A DNA stretch of 7,565 nt from Merdivivens faecigallinarum (GCA_017695055.1 JADILY010000049.1:1-7565), one strand, 5' to 3'. Positions 1-6,297 are shown, counted from the first letter of the stretch. The notes: generated by a model from the letters alone, not told the origin. Numbers and translations are program-made.

Positions 1-917
1 AGATTGCTCAGGAGAAAGGCACCCAAAGAGGCATGCAGCGACGAATCGGCATAAACCACAGGGGAAAACAGTCCCGAATAATCCCTCATGCGGGCGGCCC
101 AGCCGAAAGTGAAGAATGTGCTTGCCCCGGCCGCCACGACAAACGCCAGAAAGGAAAGAGGATTGCGTTTTTTGACATAATAGGAGAAAAACGCGCCCAG
201 AACGAGGAAAAGCGCCGTCCATTTGAACCATGAATAGGCCGGGCTCCAGTCTGGAAGCCCCCCTTTTTTGAAAACAAGGTTGAATACGGGAACATCCCCG
301 TCCTTTATCGTGCATCCGTCGGAATAGGCCACCGGACAGACGGTCATGTTTTCCGGAACCTTCAATTTATTGTTTATCCCGCCGAAAGAAGCAATCATCG
401 GCTCGGCATCTTCCTTTATGAGGATTCCGCAAATCAGTTTCACCCTGCCCTTCTGATATGAGCGCATTACAAACCACTGCGACCCTATGTTCATATAGGA
501 CGGTGTCTCCGTAACCCCGGAAAGAAGAGGCATGAAAAGCGTCTGCACACGGCTCAGACGGTTGTATCTCACCCCGAAATGCTCCCCGTCTATGATTTCA
601 TCGTTCCTCAACGGGAAATGGTTTATCCAGGAATGCAGGGTATCGTTCACATATTTGTATATGACGATATCGTCCGGCACCTTTCCGGCATCGGCCCATT
701 GGGAAGCCGGCAGCTCCAGCACTCTGGAAGCATATTTTTCCATCTTGCCATCAAGACGTCCGAGCCTCCGCTCCACAGACCGTGCCGCCTTGCCTATATC
801 GGCGGCCTCGCCTTTTTCCAGGATGGAAAGGCATAAGAATACGGCCGCCGCAAGCAGGAATACGACATGGATGTTCCTGCCCGTCCAATGGAAAAATTTG
901 TTCAGTTTCTCTTTCAT
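1..917 (-). CDS. Large membrane sensor protein, probable histidine kinase, N-terminal part only
   Basis: The frame is open from an ATG at 917 to the left edge (305 codons, no stop), so only the N-terminus is visible. Residues 17-33 form a hydrophobic helix (signal anchor). Residues 34 to about 228 look extracytoplasmic, followed by membrane helices at about 232-248 and 253-275 and the start of another near 293. No catalytic domain is inside the window. The motifs DTLHSWINHFPLRNDEI (92-108), YMNIGSQWFV (141-150) and LFSPVVYAD (283-291) resemble, from memory, the sensor half of large Bacteroidales histidine kinases of about 1,100-1,200 residues; that is recognition, not a search result. It follows rlmH by 34 bases and is probably co-transcribed with it. 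The start at 917 has AGGA about 6 bases upstream; an in-frame ATG at 944 would add nine residues. Alternatively it is another polytopic membrane protein. Confidence 0.7.
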   Translation of the reverse strand, partial: MKEKLNKFFHWTGRNIHVVFLLAAAVFLCLSILEKGEAADIGKAARSVERRLGRLDGKMEKYASRVLELPASQWADAGKVPDDIVIYKYVNDTLHSWINHFPLRNDEIIDGEHFGVRYNRLSRVQTLFMPLLSGVTETPSYMNIGSQWFVMRSYQKGRVKLICGILIKEDAEPMIASFGGINNKLKVPENMTVCPVAYSDGCTIKDGDVPVFNLVFKKGGLPDWSPAYSWFKWTALFLVLGAFFSYYVKKRNPLSFLAFVVAAGASTFFTFGWAARMRDYSGLFSPVVYADSSLHASLGAFLLSN

Positions 918-951
918 AACCGTCCTAATGCCTGTCCGTACCATTCTCCAT

Positions 952-1425
952 TCATTCATGATGGTACGGTTCGCCCTTCATGATTGTGAAGGCCCTGTAA
1001 AGCTGTTCAAGGAACACCAACCGTACCAACTGGTGCGAAAAAGTCATCCTCGACAAGGAAATCATGGAGCCCGCCCTGTCATACAGCCGGGAGGAAAAGC
1101 CATACGGCCCGCCTATCACGAAAACCATGTCCCGGGTATCATGCAAAAACCTTTCCTCCAGCTTCGAGGCCCAGCCCAAAGAATCGTATTCCTTTCCATG
1201 CTCGTCCAGAAGCACCACCTCGTCGGCCGGTTTTATGTATTTGAGGACATTGTCGGCCTCCTTCTCCTTAATCTGTGCCCTGGACAGCGACGAAACCCCT
1301 TTCACATCCGGTATCTCTATCATGCGGAAAACGGCATAGCGCCCTATGCGCCCGCAATACATATCGATACCTTCCTTCAGATATCCTCTGTCCGTCTTTC
1401 CTACCGTCAATAACGTAATCTTCAT
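952..1425 (-). CDS. rlmH: 23S rRNA (pseudouridine1915-N3)-methyltransferase RlmH
   Basis: RlmH is a small SPOUT-class (trefoil-knot) methyltransferase that uses S-adenosylmethionine to N3-methylate pseudouridine 1915 in helix 69 of 23S rRNA, acting on assembled 70S ribosomes in the cytoplasm as a homodimer. The 157 residues match the family's usual size. Visible signatures are the opening MKITLLTVGKT, the SAM-binding knot loop VFVIGGPYG (101-109), and the C-terminal SLSRMTFSHQLVR (123-135) and EQLYRAFTI (140-148) followed by EPYHH near the end. The ATG at 1425 gives the canonical N-terminus, and a TAATTTTG promoter element lies 16 bases upstream. The membrane sensor gene follows after 34 bases. 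Assignment is firm. Confidence 0.97.
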   Translation of the reverse strand: MKITLLTVGKTDRGYLKEGIDMYCGRIGRYAVFRMIEIPDVKGVSSLSRAQIKEKEADNVLKYIKPADEVVLLDEHGKEYDSLGWASKLEERFLHDTRDMVFVIGGPYGFSSRLYDRAGSMISLSRMTFSHQLVRLVFLEQLYRAFTIMKGEPYHHE

Positions 1426-1441
1426 GTAATCCAGTTTAATG

Positions 1442-1472
1442 CAAAATTAATCATCTGGCTTGGTATTTGCAA
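1442..1472 (-). promoter_or_regulatory. Candidate Bacteroidetes-type promoter for rlmH
   Basis: Read on the minus strand, TAATTTTG (complement of 1442-1449) matches the Bacteroidetes -7 consensus TAnnTTTG exactly. A TTG (complement of 1470-1472) sits 20 bases upstream, the expected spacing for the -33 element. Transcription would begin only a few bases before the rlmH ATG at 1425, giving a very short leader. Confidence 0.6.
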
Positions 1473-1500
1473 GATTGGATTGTCGAAAAATTGCCACGGG

Positions 1501-1926
1501 ATGAAGATTGCAAACATCTTAGTTGCGATGACCGCCCTTATAGCGGGCATGTCATTTTCTGCAAAAGCGCAAAGCCTCGCCACCACACAGGGGAACGAGG
1601 CCGATGTCTTCGTTCCTATCGGCAAATATATCCAGCAGGGAAACGCCGACAGGCTTTCCGCATGGTTTGCCGACAACCTCGAAGTCACCATCCTCGGCAA
1701 TTCCAACGACTGTTGCAGCAAGAACCAAGCAAAGGAAATCATGCAGGCGTTCTTCGATGCCAACAGGCCGTACCGCTTCAACATCATCCACAAAAGCGGG
1801 GAAAGCATAATGAAGCACGCCATCGGCAGGCTGTACTGCAATCAGAGCAATTATTCCGTCACAATTTCCGTAATGATCGGCGAAAACGGAAACCATATCC
1901 AGATTCTGAGAATAGACAACGAATAA
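1501..1926 (+). CDS. Secreted DUF4783-like protein
   Basis: This is a 141-residue protein with an N-terminal signal peptide (positive MK, hydrophobic residues about 4-18, likely cleavage after the AKA at 21-23), so it should be exported to the periplasm or outer surface. The mature part contains VFVPIGKYIQQG (36-47), LSAWFADNLEVTILG (52-66), a CCSKNQAKEIM motif (71-81) and FNIIHKSG (93-100). This pattern resembles DUF4783, a Bacteroidetes family with an NTF2/cystatin-like fold and no established function. There is no lipobox. I use the ATG at 1501 because it starts directly on the signal peptide; an in-frame TTG at 1480 would add seven polar residues. It is divergent from rlmH (75 bases between starts) and monocistronic, ending at a strong terminator. 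Family call from memory of conserved motifs; function unknown. Confidence 0.8.
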   Translation: MKIANILVAMTALIAGMSFSAKAQSLATTQGNEADVFVPIGKYIQQGNADRLSAWFADNLEVTILGNSNDCCSKNQAKEIMQAFFDANRPYRFNIIHKSGESIMKHAIGRLYCNQSNYSVTISVMIGENGNHIQILRIDNE

Positions 1927-1930
1927 TAGG

Positions 1931-1972
1931 ACAGGGGCCGCCTCCATCGGGCAGCCCCTGTGATTTTTTTTT
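1931..1972 (+). terminator. Rho-independent terminator of the DUF4783-like gene
   Basis: ACAGGGGC (1931-1938) pairs perfectly with GCCCCTGT (1954-1961) around a 15-base loop, and a run of nine T follows at 1964-1972. It starts 4 bases after the stop codon at 1926. This is a textbook intrinsic terminator for plus-strand transcription. Confidence 0.9.
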
Positions 1973-1984
1973 GCAAAACGGCTC

Positions 1985-2011
1985 AGGAAAACGGCATCCG
2001 TTTTCCTTTTT
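1985..2011. terminator. Second hairpin between convergent genes, possibly bidirectional terminator
   Basis: AGGAAAACGG (1985-1994) and CCGTTTTCCT (1998-2007) form a perfect 10-bp stem with a 3-base loop. On the plus strand T residues run to 2011, so it could back up the first terminator. On the minus strand it lies 9 bases past the efp stop, where it is the only obvious hairpin for ending efp transcripts, but the T tract on that side is poor (a TTTT about 7 bases beyond the stem). Confidence 0.6.
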
Positions 2012-2016
2012 ACGCC

Positions 2017-2583
2017 TTATTTTACCCTTTCACCGTAAGACCTGTCGGTCGTATTGATACGGATTTTGTCGCCTATGTTCACAAACAGCGGAACCATGAT
2101 TTCCGCACCGGTCTCCACGGTCGCTGCCTTCATCGCGTTGGTGGAAGCAGTATCGCCCTTTACAGCCGGCTCGGTGTAGGTAACTTCGAGTTCCACGTAT
2201 GTAGGAAGTTCGCAGGTAAGGCAACGCTCCTCATCGGCAACGAACATCATTTCCACCTTCTGGCCTTCTTTCATAAGGTCCGCATTCTCAATCATTTCAG
2301 GCTCAAGGCAAATCTGCTCGAATGTCTCGCAATGCATGAAGTTGTAACCGTTCTCGTCCTTGTAAAGATACTGGTAAGGCCTCCTCTCGACATTTATCAC
2401 ATCGATTTTCGCACCGGCCGTGAAAGTGTTCTCGAGTATGCGGCCGTTTTCAAGATTGCGGAGCTTGGTTTTCACGAATGCAGGGCCCTTGCCCGGTTTT
2501 ACATGCTGGAACCATACGATAGAACATGGTTTTCCGTTGTAATTAAGATAAAGTCCGTTTTTAAAATCAGCTGTAGTTGCCAT
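2017..2583 (-). CDS. efp: Translation elongation factor P
   Basis: EF-P binds between the P and E sites of ribosomes stalled on consecutive prolines and speeds peptide bond formation. The 188-residue length and three-domain layout are standard: KOW-like domain I (about 1-65), OB domain II (about 68-130) and C-terminal OB domain III (about 132-188) ending in DRSYGERVK. The tip of domain I that reaches the peptidyl-transferase centre reads PGKGP (30-34), with Lys32 at the position lysylated in E. coli (Lys34). Proline right after the KG is characteristic of an EF-P subgroup reported to work with unmodified lysine. No modification gene (epmA, epmB, earP, ymfI) is in the window. The ATG at 2583 gives the canonical MATTADFKNG start. 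It is downstream of ispH in the same direction, with a candidate promoter of its own. Confidence 0.97.
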   Translation of the reverse strand: MATTADFKNGLYLNYNGKPCSIVWFQHVKPGKGPAFVKTKLRNLENGRILENTFTAGAKIDVINVERRPYQYLYKDENGYNFMHCETFEQICLEPEMIENADLMKEGQKVEMMFVADEERCLTCELPTYVELEVTYTEPAVKGDTASTNAMKAATVETGAEIMVPLFVNIGDKIRINTTDRSYGERVK

Positions 2584-2610
2584 AAAATATTTCTGTTTTT
2601 ATTGAAGTTG

Positions 2611-2618
2611 CAAAATTA
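2611..2618 (-). promoter_or_regulatory. Candidate -7 element of an efp promoter
   Basis: On the minus strand TAATTTTG (complement of 2611-2618) matches TAnnTTTG exactly and even shares the next bases CA with the rlmH element. It overlaps the ispH stop codon (2616-2618) and lies 28 bases before the efp ATG. The -33 element is weak: the nearest TTG is 23 bases upstream rather than 19-21. It suggests efp can be transcribed independently of cmk-ispH. Confidence 0.5.
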
Positions 2619-3506
2619 CAAATATTTTCGCATATAATCAGCAATTTTTTCGAGCAGCCATTTCGGAGTCGAGGTCGCTCCGCAGATACCCACATTGTCC
2701 CCATCCGAAAACCATTCTTCCCTTATGTCGCCTTCGTCCCCGATGAAATGGGTACGAGGATTGACATCGAGGCAAAGGCGGTAAAGCACTTTCCCGTTGG
2801 AACTTTCCTTTCCCGAGACGAAAAGCACGACATCGTGGTTTCCGGCAAATTCGGCGAGCTTCCTGTGCCTCGAAGCCACCTGCCCGCAGATGGTATCGTT
2901 GGCCTTGGCGGACGGGACGGCAGCAATGAGCTCCCTGCATATTTCCCGGTACTCCGCAGGGTCCTTGGTCGTCTGGGAAAATATTTCAATGCCGCTGAAC
3001 CGGGCAAGTTCCCCGCCGGCAATCAGGGAACGGAGCATGCCGGAATTTTCCACCACATATACCGGGCAACCCTCCGCTTCGGCCTGGCCCACGAGGCCGT
3101 TCACTTCCGCATGGCCGGTTTTCCCGAATATCATTATGCAGCCGCCGCTTCCCATGCGTTTTGCGGCAGCGCGTATTTTCTCCTGGAGCCTGAGCACCAC
3201 GGGACAGGTGCAGTCGATGATACGGTACCCTTTTTCCGCGGCTATGGCGTATGTCTCAGGAGGCTCGCCATGGGCACGTATCAGTATGTCGGTACCCTGT
3301 CCTGCCTCCCCCGACAGAAAATCCGCGTAAGATATCGTTTCGAGCCCTTTCCGGGCAAGCCTCTCCATCTCGGTCTCGTTATGGACGATTGCCCCGAGCG
3401 AATACAGCCTTCCGTGCGCGGAAAGAAACTCCTCCGCCTTGCCTATGGCCCTTACCACACCGTAGCAAAAGCCCGAATCCCCGTCGATGTCGATTTTCAG
3501 ATGCAT
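2616..3506 (-). CDS. ispH: 4-hydroxy-3-methylbut-2-enyl diphosphate reductase
   Basis: IspH (LytB) is the cytoplasmic iron-sulfur enzyme that reductively dehydrates HMBPP to IPP and DMAPP, the last step of the MEP isoprenoid pathway. All family landmarks are present: the three cluster cysteines Cys14 (in GFCYGV), Cys101 (in DCTCPVV) and Cys207 (in DTICGQ); substrate-binding His42 (AIVHNE), His79 (RAHGEPP) and His132 with catalytic Glu134 (GKTGHAEVNG); the SQTT motif at 177-180; and GATSTPKWL at 276-284. The 296-residue length is normal, slightly short of E. coli (316). The ATG at 3506 lies inside the end of cmk, which overlaps it by 10 bases, so translation is probably coupled; GGAAT just before the ATG could help initiation. 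Confidence 0.97.
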   Translation of the reverse strand: MHLKIDIDGDSGFCYGVVRAIGKAEEFLSAHGRLYSLGAIVHNETEMERLARKGLETISYADFLSGEAGQGTDILIRAHGEPPETYAIAAEKGYRIIDCTCPVVLRLQEKIRAAAKRMGSGGCIMIFGKTGHAEVNGLVGQAEAEGCPVYVVENSGMLRSLIAGGELARFSGIEIFSQTTKDPAEYREICRELIAAVPSAKANDTICGQVASRHRKLAEFAGNHDVVLFVSGKESSNGKVLYRLCLDVNPRTHFIGDEGDIREEWFSDGDNVGICGATSTPKWLLEKIADYMRKYL

Positions 3507-4195
3507 ATTCCGAATTTTGAAAACAGAATCCCGCGCAGCCAGTCCATCTCCCCTTCCAATGTCATATCGCTGTTATCCAGTTCAATGGCATCCGCGGCCT
3601 TGGTCAGCGGAGACGTTTTCCTGTGCGTATCTATATAGTCCCTTTCGTCTATGTTGGCAAGGACTTCCTCAAAACCGATTTTCTTTCCGGCCTCTTCCAT
3701 TTCCTTCATCCTCCTTTCCGCCCTCACTTTCCTGTCCGCGGTCATGAATATCTTCAGCTCAGCATCCGGAAAGACAGTCGTTCCGATATCCCGCCCGTCC
3801 ATGACAATGCCCTTTTCCCTGCCGTACTGCTGCAAAATGCCGTCCACGAAATCCCTTACGAACGGAAGTTCCGCGACCGGGCTCACCAGCGACGACACCT
3901 CTATCGAACGTATCCTGTCTTCGACATCCTTCCCGTCCATAAAGGTGCGCAACCTCCCCTGCCCGTCCCTTCCGAAGGATATGTCCAGCCCGTGCAGGCA
4001 TTCTTCGAGCCGGGCAACGTCGATTCCGTCCCTGCCTACGCAACCCGCTTCTATGCCTTTAAGGGTCACGCCCCTGTAAAGCGCTCCCGAGTCGAGATAA
4101 ACATAGCCGAGCCTTTCCGCGGCGGTCCTCGCGAAAGTGCTTTTCCCTGTAGAAGAATATCCGTCTACGGCAATGATGATTTTCCTTGCATCCAT
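3497..4195 (-). CDS. cmk: Cytidylate kinase
   Basis: Cmk phosphorylates CMP and dCMP with ATP in the cytoplasm, supplying CDP for nucleotide and lipid-precursor synthesis. The 232 residues fit the family. The P-loop is GYSSTGKST (12-20), in place of the GPAASGKGT type of E. coli. Other landmarks are YLDSGALYRGVT (33-44), the substrate motif MDGRDIGTTVFPDAELKIF (132-150), the lid arginines around 157-162, RDYIDTHRKTSPL (185-197) and the closing DAIELDNSDMT (202-212). It is first in the run with ispH; linkage of cmk and ispH is seen in many bacteria. A divergent promoter region separates it from the response regulator. The ATG at 4195 is the only in-frame start that precedes the P-loop at the usual distance. 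Confidence 0.97.
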   Translation of the reverse strand: MDARKIIIAVDGYSSTGKSTFARTAAERLGYVYLDSGALYRGVTLKGIEAGCVGRDGIDVARLEECLHGLDISFGRDGQGRLRTFMDGKDVEDRIRSIEVSSLVSPVAELPFVRDFVDGILQQYGREKGIVMDGRDIGTTVFPDAELKIFMTADRKVRAERRMKEMEEAGKKIGFEEVLANIDERDYIDTHRKTSPLTKAADAIELDNSDMTLEGEMDWLRGILFSKFGICI

Positions 4196-4221
4196 GTCGC
4201 ATTCATTATGAAACCGAAATA

Positions 4222-4253
4222 CAAAAATAACAATTTTCCCATAGTGATAAAAA
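4222..4253 (-). promoter_or_regulatory. Candidate promoter for cmk (and ispH)
   Basis: On the minus strand TATTTTTG (complement of 4222-4229) matches the TAnnTTTG -7 consensus, with a TTTT (complement of 4250-4253) as the -33-like element after a 20-base spacer. Transcription would start about 20 bases before the cmk ATG. It overlaps the promoter proposed for the plus-strand regulator. Confidence 0.6.
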
Positions 4254-4266
4254 TTCCGTATATTTG
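4234..4266 (+). promoter_or_regulatory. Candidate promoter for the NtrC-like regulator
   Basis: TATATTTG at 4259-4266 matches the Bacteroidetes -7 consensus TAnnTTTG, and TTTT at 4234-4237 can serve as the -33 element with a 21-base spacer. The predicted leader to the ATG at 4308 is about 35 bases. No GG-N10-GC sigma-54 type sequence is evident here. Confidence 0.6.
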
Positions 4267-4307
4267 CCTTTCCTGTTCCGGAAGGTTCAGATTAAAAACC
4301 ATATAAA

Positions 4308-5456
4308 ATGAAATTGCTCGTAATAGATGACGAGAGGAGCATCAGGAACACTCTCAAGGAAATACTGGAATTCGAAGGCCATACGGTCGATGTGGCCGAA
4401 GACGGCCGTGCTGGCCTGGAAATGGCCATGCAGAAAAAATACGACGCCGTATTCTGCGACATAAAGATGCCCAACATGGACGGCATCGAATTTCTTGAAA
4501 AATTTTCAGACGCCTCCCTCGAAGAACCCGTTATAATGATTTCGGGACATGGCACGATAGACGCCGCCGTGGAGTGCATAAAGAAAGGCGCTTACGACTT
4601 CATACAGAAACCCCTGGATCTCAACAGGATACTCATCACGCTCAAGAACGCCACCGAAAAATCGGATCTGGTAAAAGAAAAAAACCTGCTGAAAAAGAAA
4701 GTCAAAGGCGTGCCGGAGATGGTCGGAGAGTCGCCTGCAATGATGAAAGTCAAGGAGATGATAGACCGTGTCGCCCCGACAGACGCCCGGGTGCTCATAA
4801 CCGGCGCCAACGGAACGGGAAAGGAACTGGTGGCCAAATGGCTCCACGAGAAAAGCGAAAGGTCGGGAATGCCTTACGTGGAGGTCAATTGCGCCGCCAT
4901 ACCATCGGAACTTATCGAAAGCGAGCTCTTCGGGCACGAGAAAGGGGCGTTCACTTCAGCAATCAAGCAGCATAAGGGCAAATTCGAGCAGGCCGACGGA
5001 GGCACCCTCTTCCTGGATGAAATCGGGGACATGTCCCTTGCGGCCCAGGCCAAGGTGCTGAGGGTGCTTCAGGAGCACAAACTGTCGAGGGTAGGCAGCG
5101 ACAAGGACATAGAAGTCAACGTACGTGTCATTGCCGCCACCAACAAGGACCTGAAGAAGGAGATAGAGAAAGGGAACTTCAGGGAAGACCTTTATCACCG
5201 CCTCAGCGTGATAGTAATCCAGGTACCTTCCCTGTCCGAGCGCAGGGAAGACATACCTCTGCTCGTGGAATACTTCATAGCCGACATCTCGGCCGAAGCC
5301 GGCAAGCCTGTCAAGAAAATAGACGAGGATGCCGTAAAAGCCCTGATGTCCAAGCCTTGGACCGGAAACATAAGGGAACTCCGCAATGTCGTGGAGCGCC
5401 TCCTCATACTGTCAGGGAACGTCATCACGCTGAAAGATGTCGAAATGTACGTTTAA
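4308..5456 (+). CDS. NtrC-like response regulator, receiver plus AAA+ domain without HTH
   Basis: This 382-residue protein joins a receiver domain (about 1-118) to a sigma-54-activator type AAA+ ATPase domain (about 138-370). The receiver has the acidic pair Asp7/Asp8, phosphoacceptor Asp51 (CDIKMPNMDG), Ser79 and Lys101 (QKPLD). The ATPase has Walker A GANGTGKE (166-173), Walker B GGTLFLDEIGD (231-241), the REDLYHRLSV sensor/arginine region and WTGNIRELRN near the C-terminus. Two features differ from classical NtrC: the sigma-54-contacting loop reads GAFTSA (213-218) instead of GAFTGA, and the protein stops after LSGNVITLKDVEMYV with no Fis-type HTH. Only 70 bases separate it from the next gene, so no lost HTH lies downstream. 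From memory, short homologues occur across Bacteroidetes, often labelled NtrX-like, so this is probably a genuine family form. Its partner kinase is unknown; the partial kinase at the left edge is one candidate. Confidence 0.93.
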   Translation: MKLLVIDDERSIRNTLKEILEFEGHTVDVAEDGRAGLEMAMQKKYDAVFCDIKMPNMDGIEFLEKFSDASLEEPVIMISGHGTIDAAVECIKKGAYDFIQKPLDLNRILITLKNATEKSDLVKEKNLLKKKVKGVPEMVGESPAMMKVKEMIDRVAPTDARVLITGANGTGKELVAKWLHEKSERSGMPYVEVNCAAIPSELIESELFGHEKGAFTSAIKQHKGKFEQADGGTLFLDEIGDMSLAAQAKVLRVLQEHKLSRVGSDKDIEVNVRVIAATNKDLKKEIEKGNFREDLYHRLSVIVIQVPSLSERREDIPLLVEYFIADISAEAGKPVKKIDEDAVKALMSKPWTGNIRELRNVVERLLILSGNVITLKDVEMYV

Positions 5457-5499
5457 GGTTTGGACGGCGGACGGCGACCGCTATGACGAAATTTAATTT

Positions 5500-5519
5500 C
5501 AAATAATCCCAAATAATCC
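5500..5519 (+). repeat. Perfect 10-bp tandem duplication upstream of the TapB-like gene
   Basis: CAAATAATCC occurs twice back to back, ending 7 bases before the ATG at 5527. It lies in the AT-rich leader between the regulator and the TapB-like gene. It could be a binding site or simply a replication-slippage duplication. A shorter 7-bp tandem, GGACGGC twice, is at 5462-5475 in the same gap. Confidence 0.7.
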
Positions 5520-5526
5520 AGAAACG

Positions 5527-6297
5527 ATGAAACGACTGATAACGGCACTTGCACTCCTCGTACCGGCAATATTGTCTTACGGGCAGAATGTCCCGGCCCC
5601 GGTGGCTGCGGAAAAGGGCCTGGTACTCGAATACAAGACTACGACCGCGGAGGGCGCGGAAATGCTTTCCAAGCGGGAAGTGGTCTACGTAAAAGACGAA
5701 GGAAACCGGAAAATAGTAGGTATCAAAGACATCGGGACTCCTTTAGAAGGGATGTCGCAGGAACAGTTCGACAGGCTGTCCACCACTGAATACGTACTTA
5801 CGGACAACAGCTGGTACATAGATGTCATCGGCAAGACGGGAAATATGATGAAAGAGATGATGGAGGCCGCCGGAGAAATGGAAGAGGCGGAACTGTTTAA
5901 AAACCTCGATATAAGAGTCGATGCCGGTGAATCACGGAATCCTGTTTTCCCGAATGTCATGTCTCCTGGCGAGAACCGCGAATTCGACCCCGTGAAAATC
6001 AAAGTCAAAATCGCATTCTTCTCCGTCACTTGCGAGATCAGATACGAAATGTACGAATGCATAGGGACCGAATCCCTGACAGTCCCGGCCGGCACCTTCG
6101 AAACCTATATAGTGGAACAGCAGGTACTCGTCAAACAAAAGTCTTTGCTCGGCGGTGACAAGCAAAGGGAATACGAAAGGACATGGTACGCTCCGGGAAT
6201 AGGGGAAGTAAAGACCCAGTCCCTCGACAAAAACGGAAGCATGGTGGAGGAAACGGTCCTGAATGCCATTACCCGAGGAGTAGAACATCGGCAATAA
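5527..6297 (+). CDS. Secreted TapB / DUF3108-like protein
   Basis: This 256-residue protein has a signal peptide (MKRL, then a hydrophobic stretch to about residue 17, likely cleavage near the GQ at 19-20) and should be periplasmic or outer-membrane associated. The mature region is beta-rich. It contains LVLEYKTTT (32-40), a methionine- and glutamate-rich segment (106-121), SLTVPAGTFETYIVEQ (183-198) and WYAPGIGEVKTQSLDKNG (220-237). The VPAGTF...WYAPGIGEVK pattern is typical of TapB/DUF3108-like proteins of Bacteroidetes, whose molecular role is not established. It lies 70 bases after the regulator with no terminator between them, and 9 bases before the aldehyde dehydrogenase, so an operon of two or three genes is likely. 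The ATG at 5527 begins directly at the signal peptide. Family assignment rests on recalled motifs. Confidence 0.75.
   Translation: MKRLITALALLVPAILSYGQNVPAPVAAEKGLVLEYKTTTAEGAEMLSKREVVYVKDEGNRKIVGIKDIGTPLEGMSQEQFDRLSTTEYVLTDNSWYIDVIGKTGNMMKEMMEAAGEMEEAELFKNLDIRVDAGESRNPVFPNVMSPGENREFDPVKIKVKIAFFSVTCEIRYEMYECIGTESLTVPAGTFETYIVEQQVLVKQKSLLGGDKQREYERTWYAPGIGEVKTQSLDKNGSMVEETVLNAITRGVEHRQ

Noticed and set aside
532..1413. 293-codon open frame on the plus strand
   Set aside because: It lies antisense to rlmH and the membrane sensor gene, whose products are recognisable; its own translation shows no domain, signal or family pattern.
1480..1500. TTG start giving the DUF4783-like protein seven extra residues
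   Set aside because: The extra residues are polar and would push the signal peptide away from the N-terminus; the ATG at 1501 fits better.
2748..3638. 296-codon open frame on the plus strand
   Set aside because: It is antisense to ispH and the end of cmk, both firm assignments, and its protein has no recognisable motif.
3623..4306. 227-codon open frame on the plus strand
   Set aside because: It is antisense to cmk and runs through the divergent promoter gap, ending just before the regulator's ATG; codon content looks like a shadow.
5457..5499. Possible terminator after the response regulator
   Set aside because: Only a 4-bp GCGG/CCGC stem can form and there is no T tract, so I see no intrinsic terminator here.
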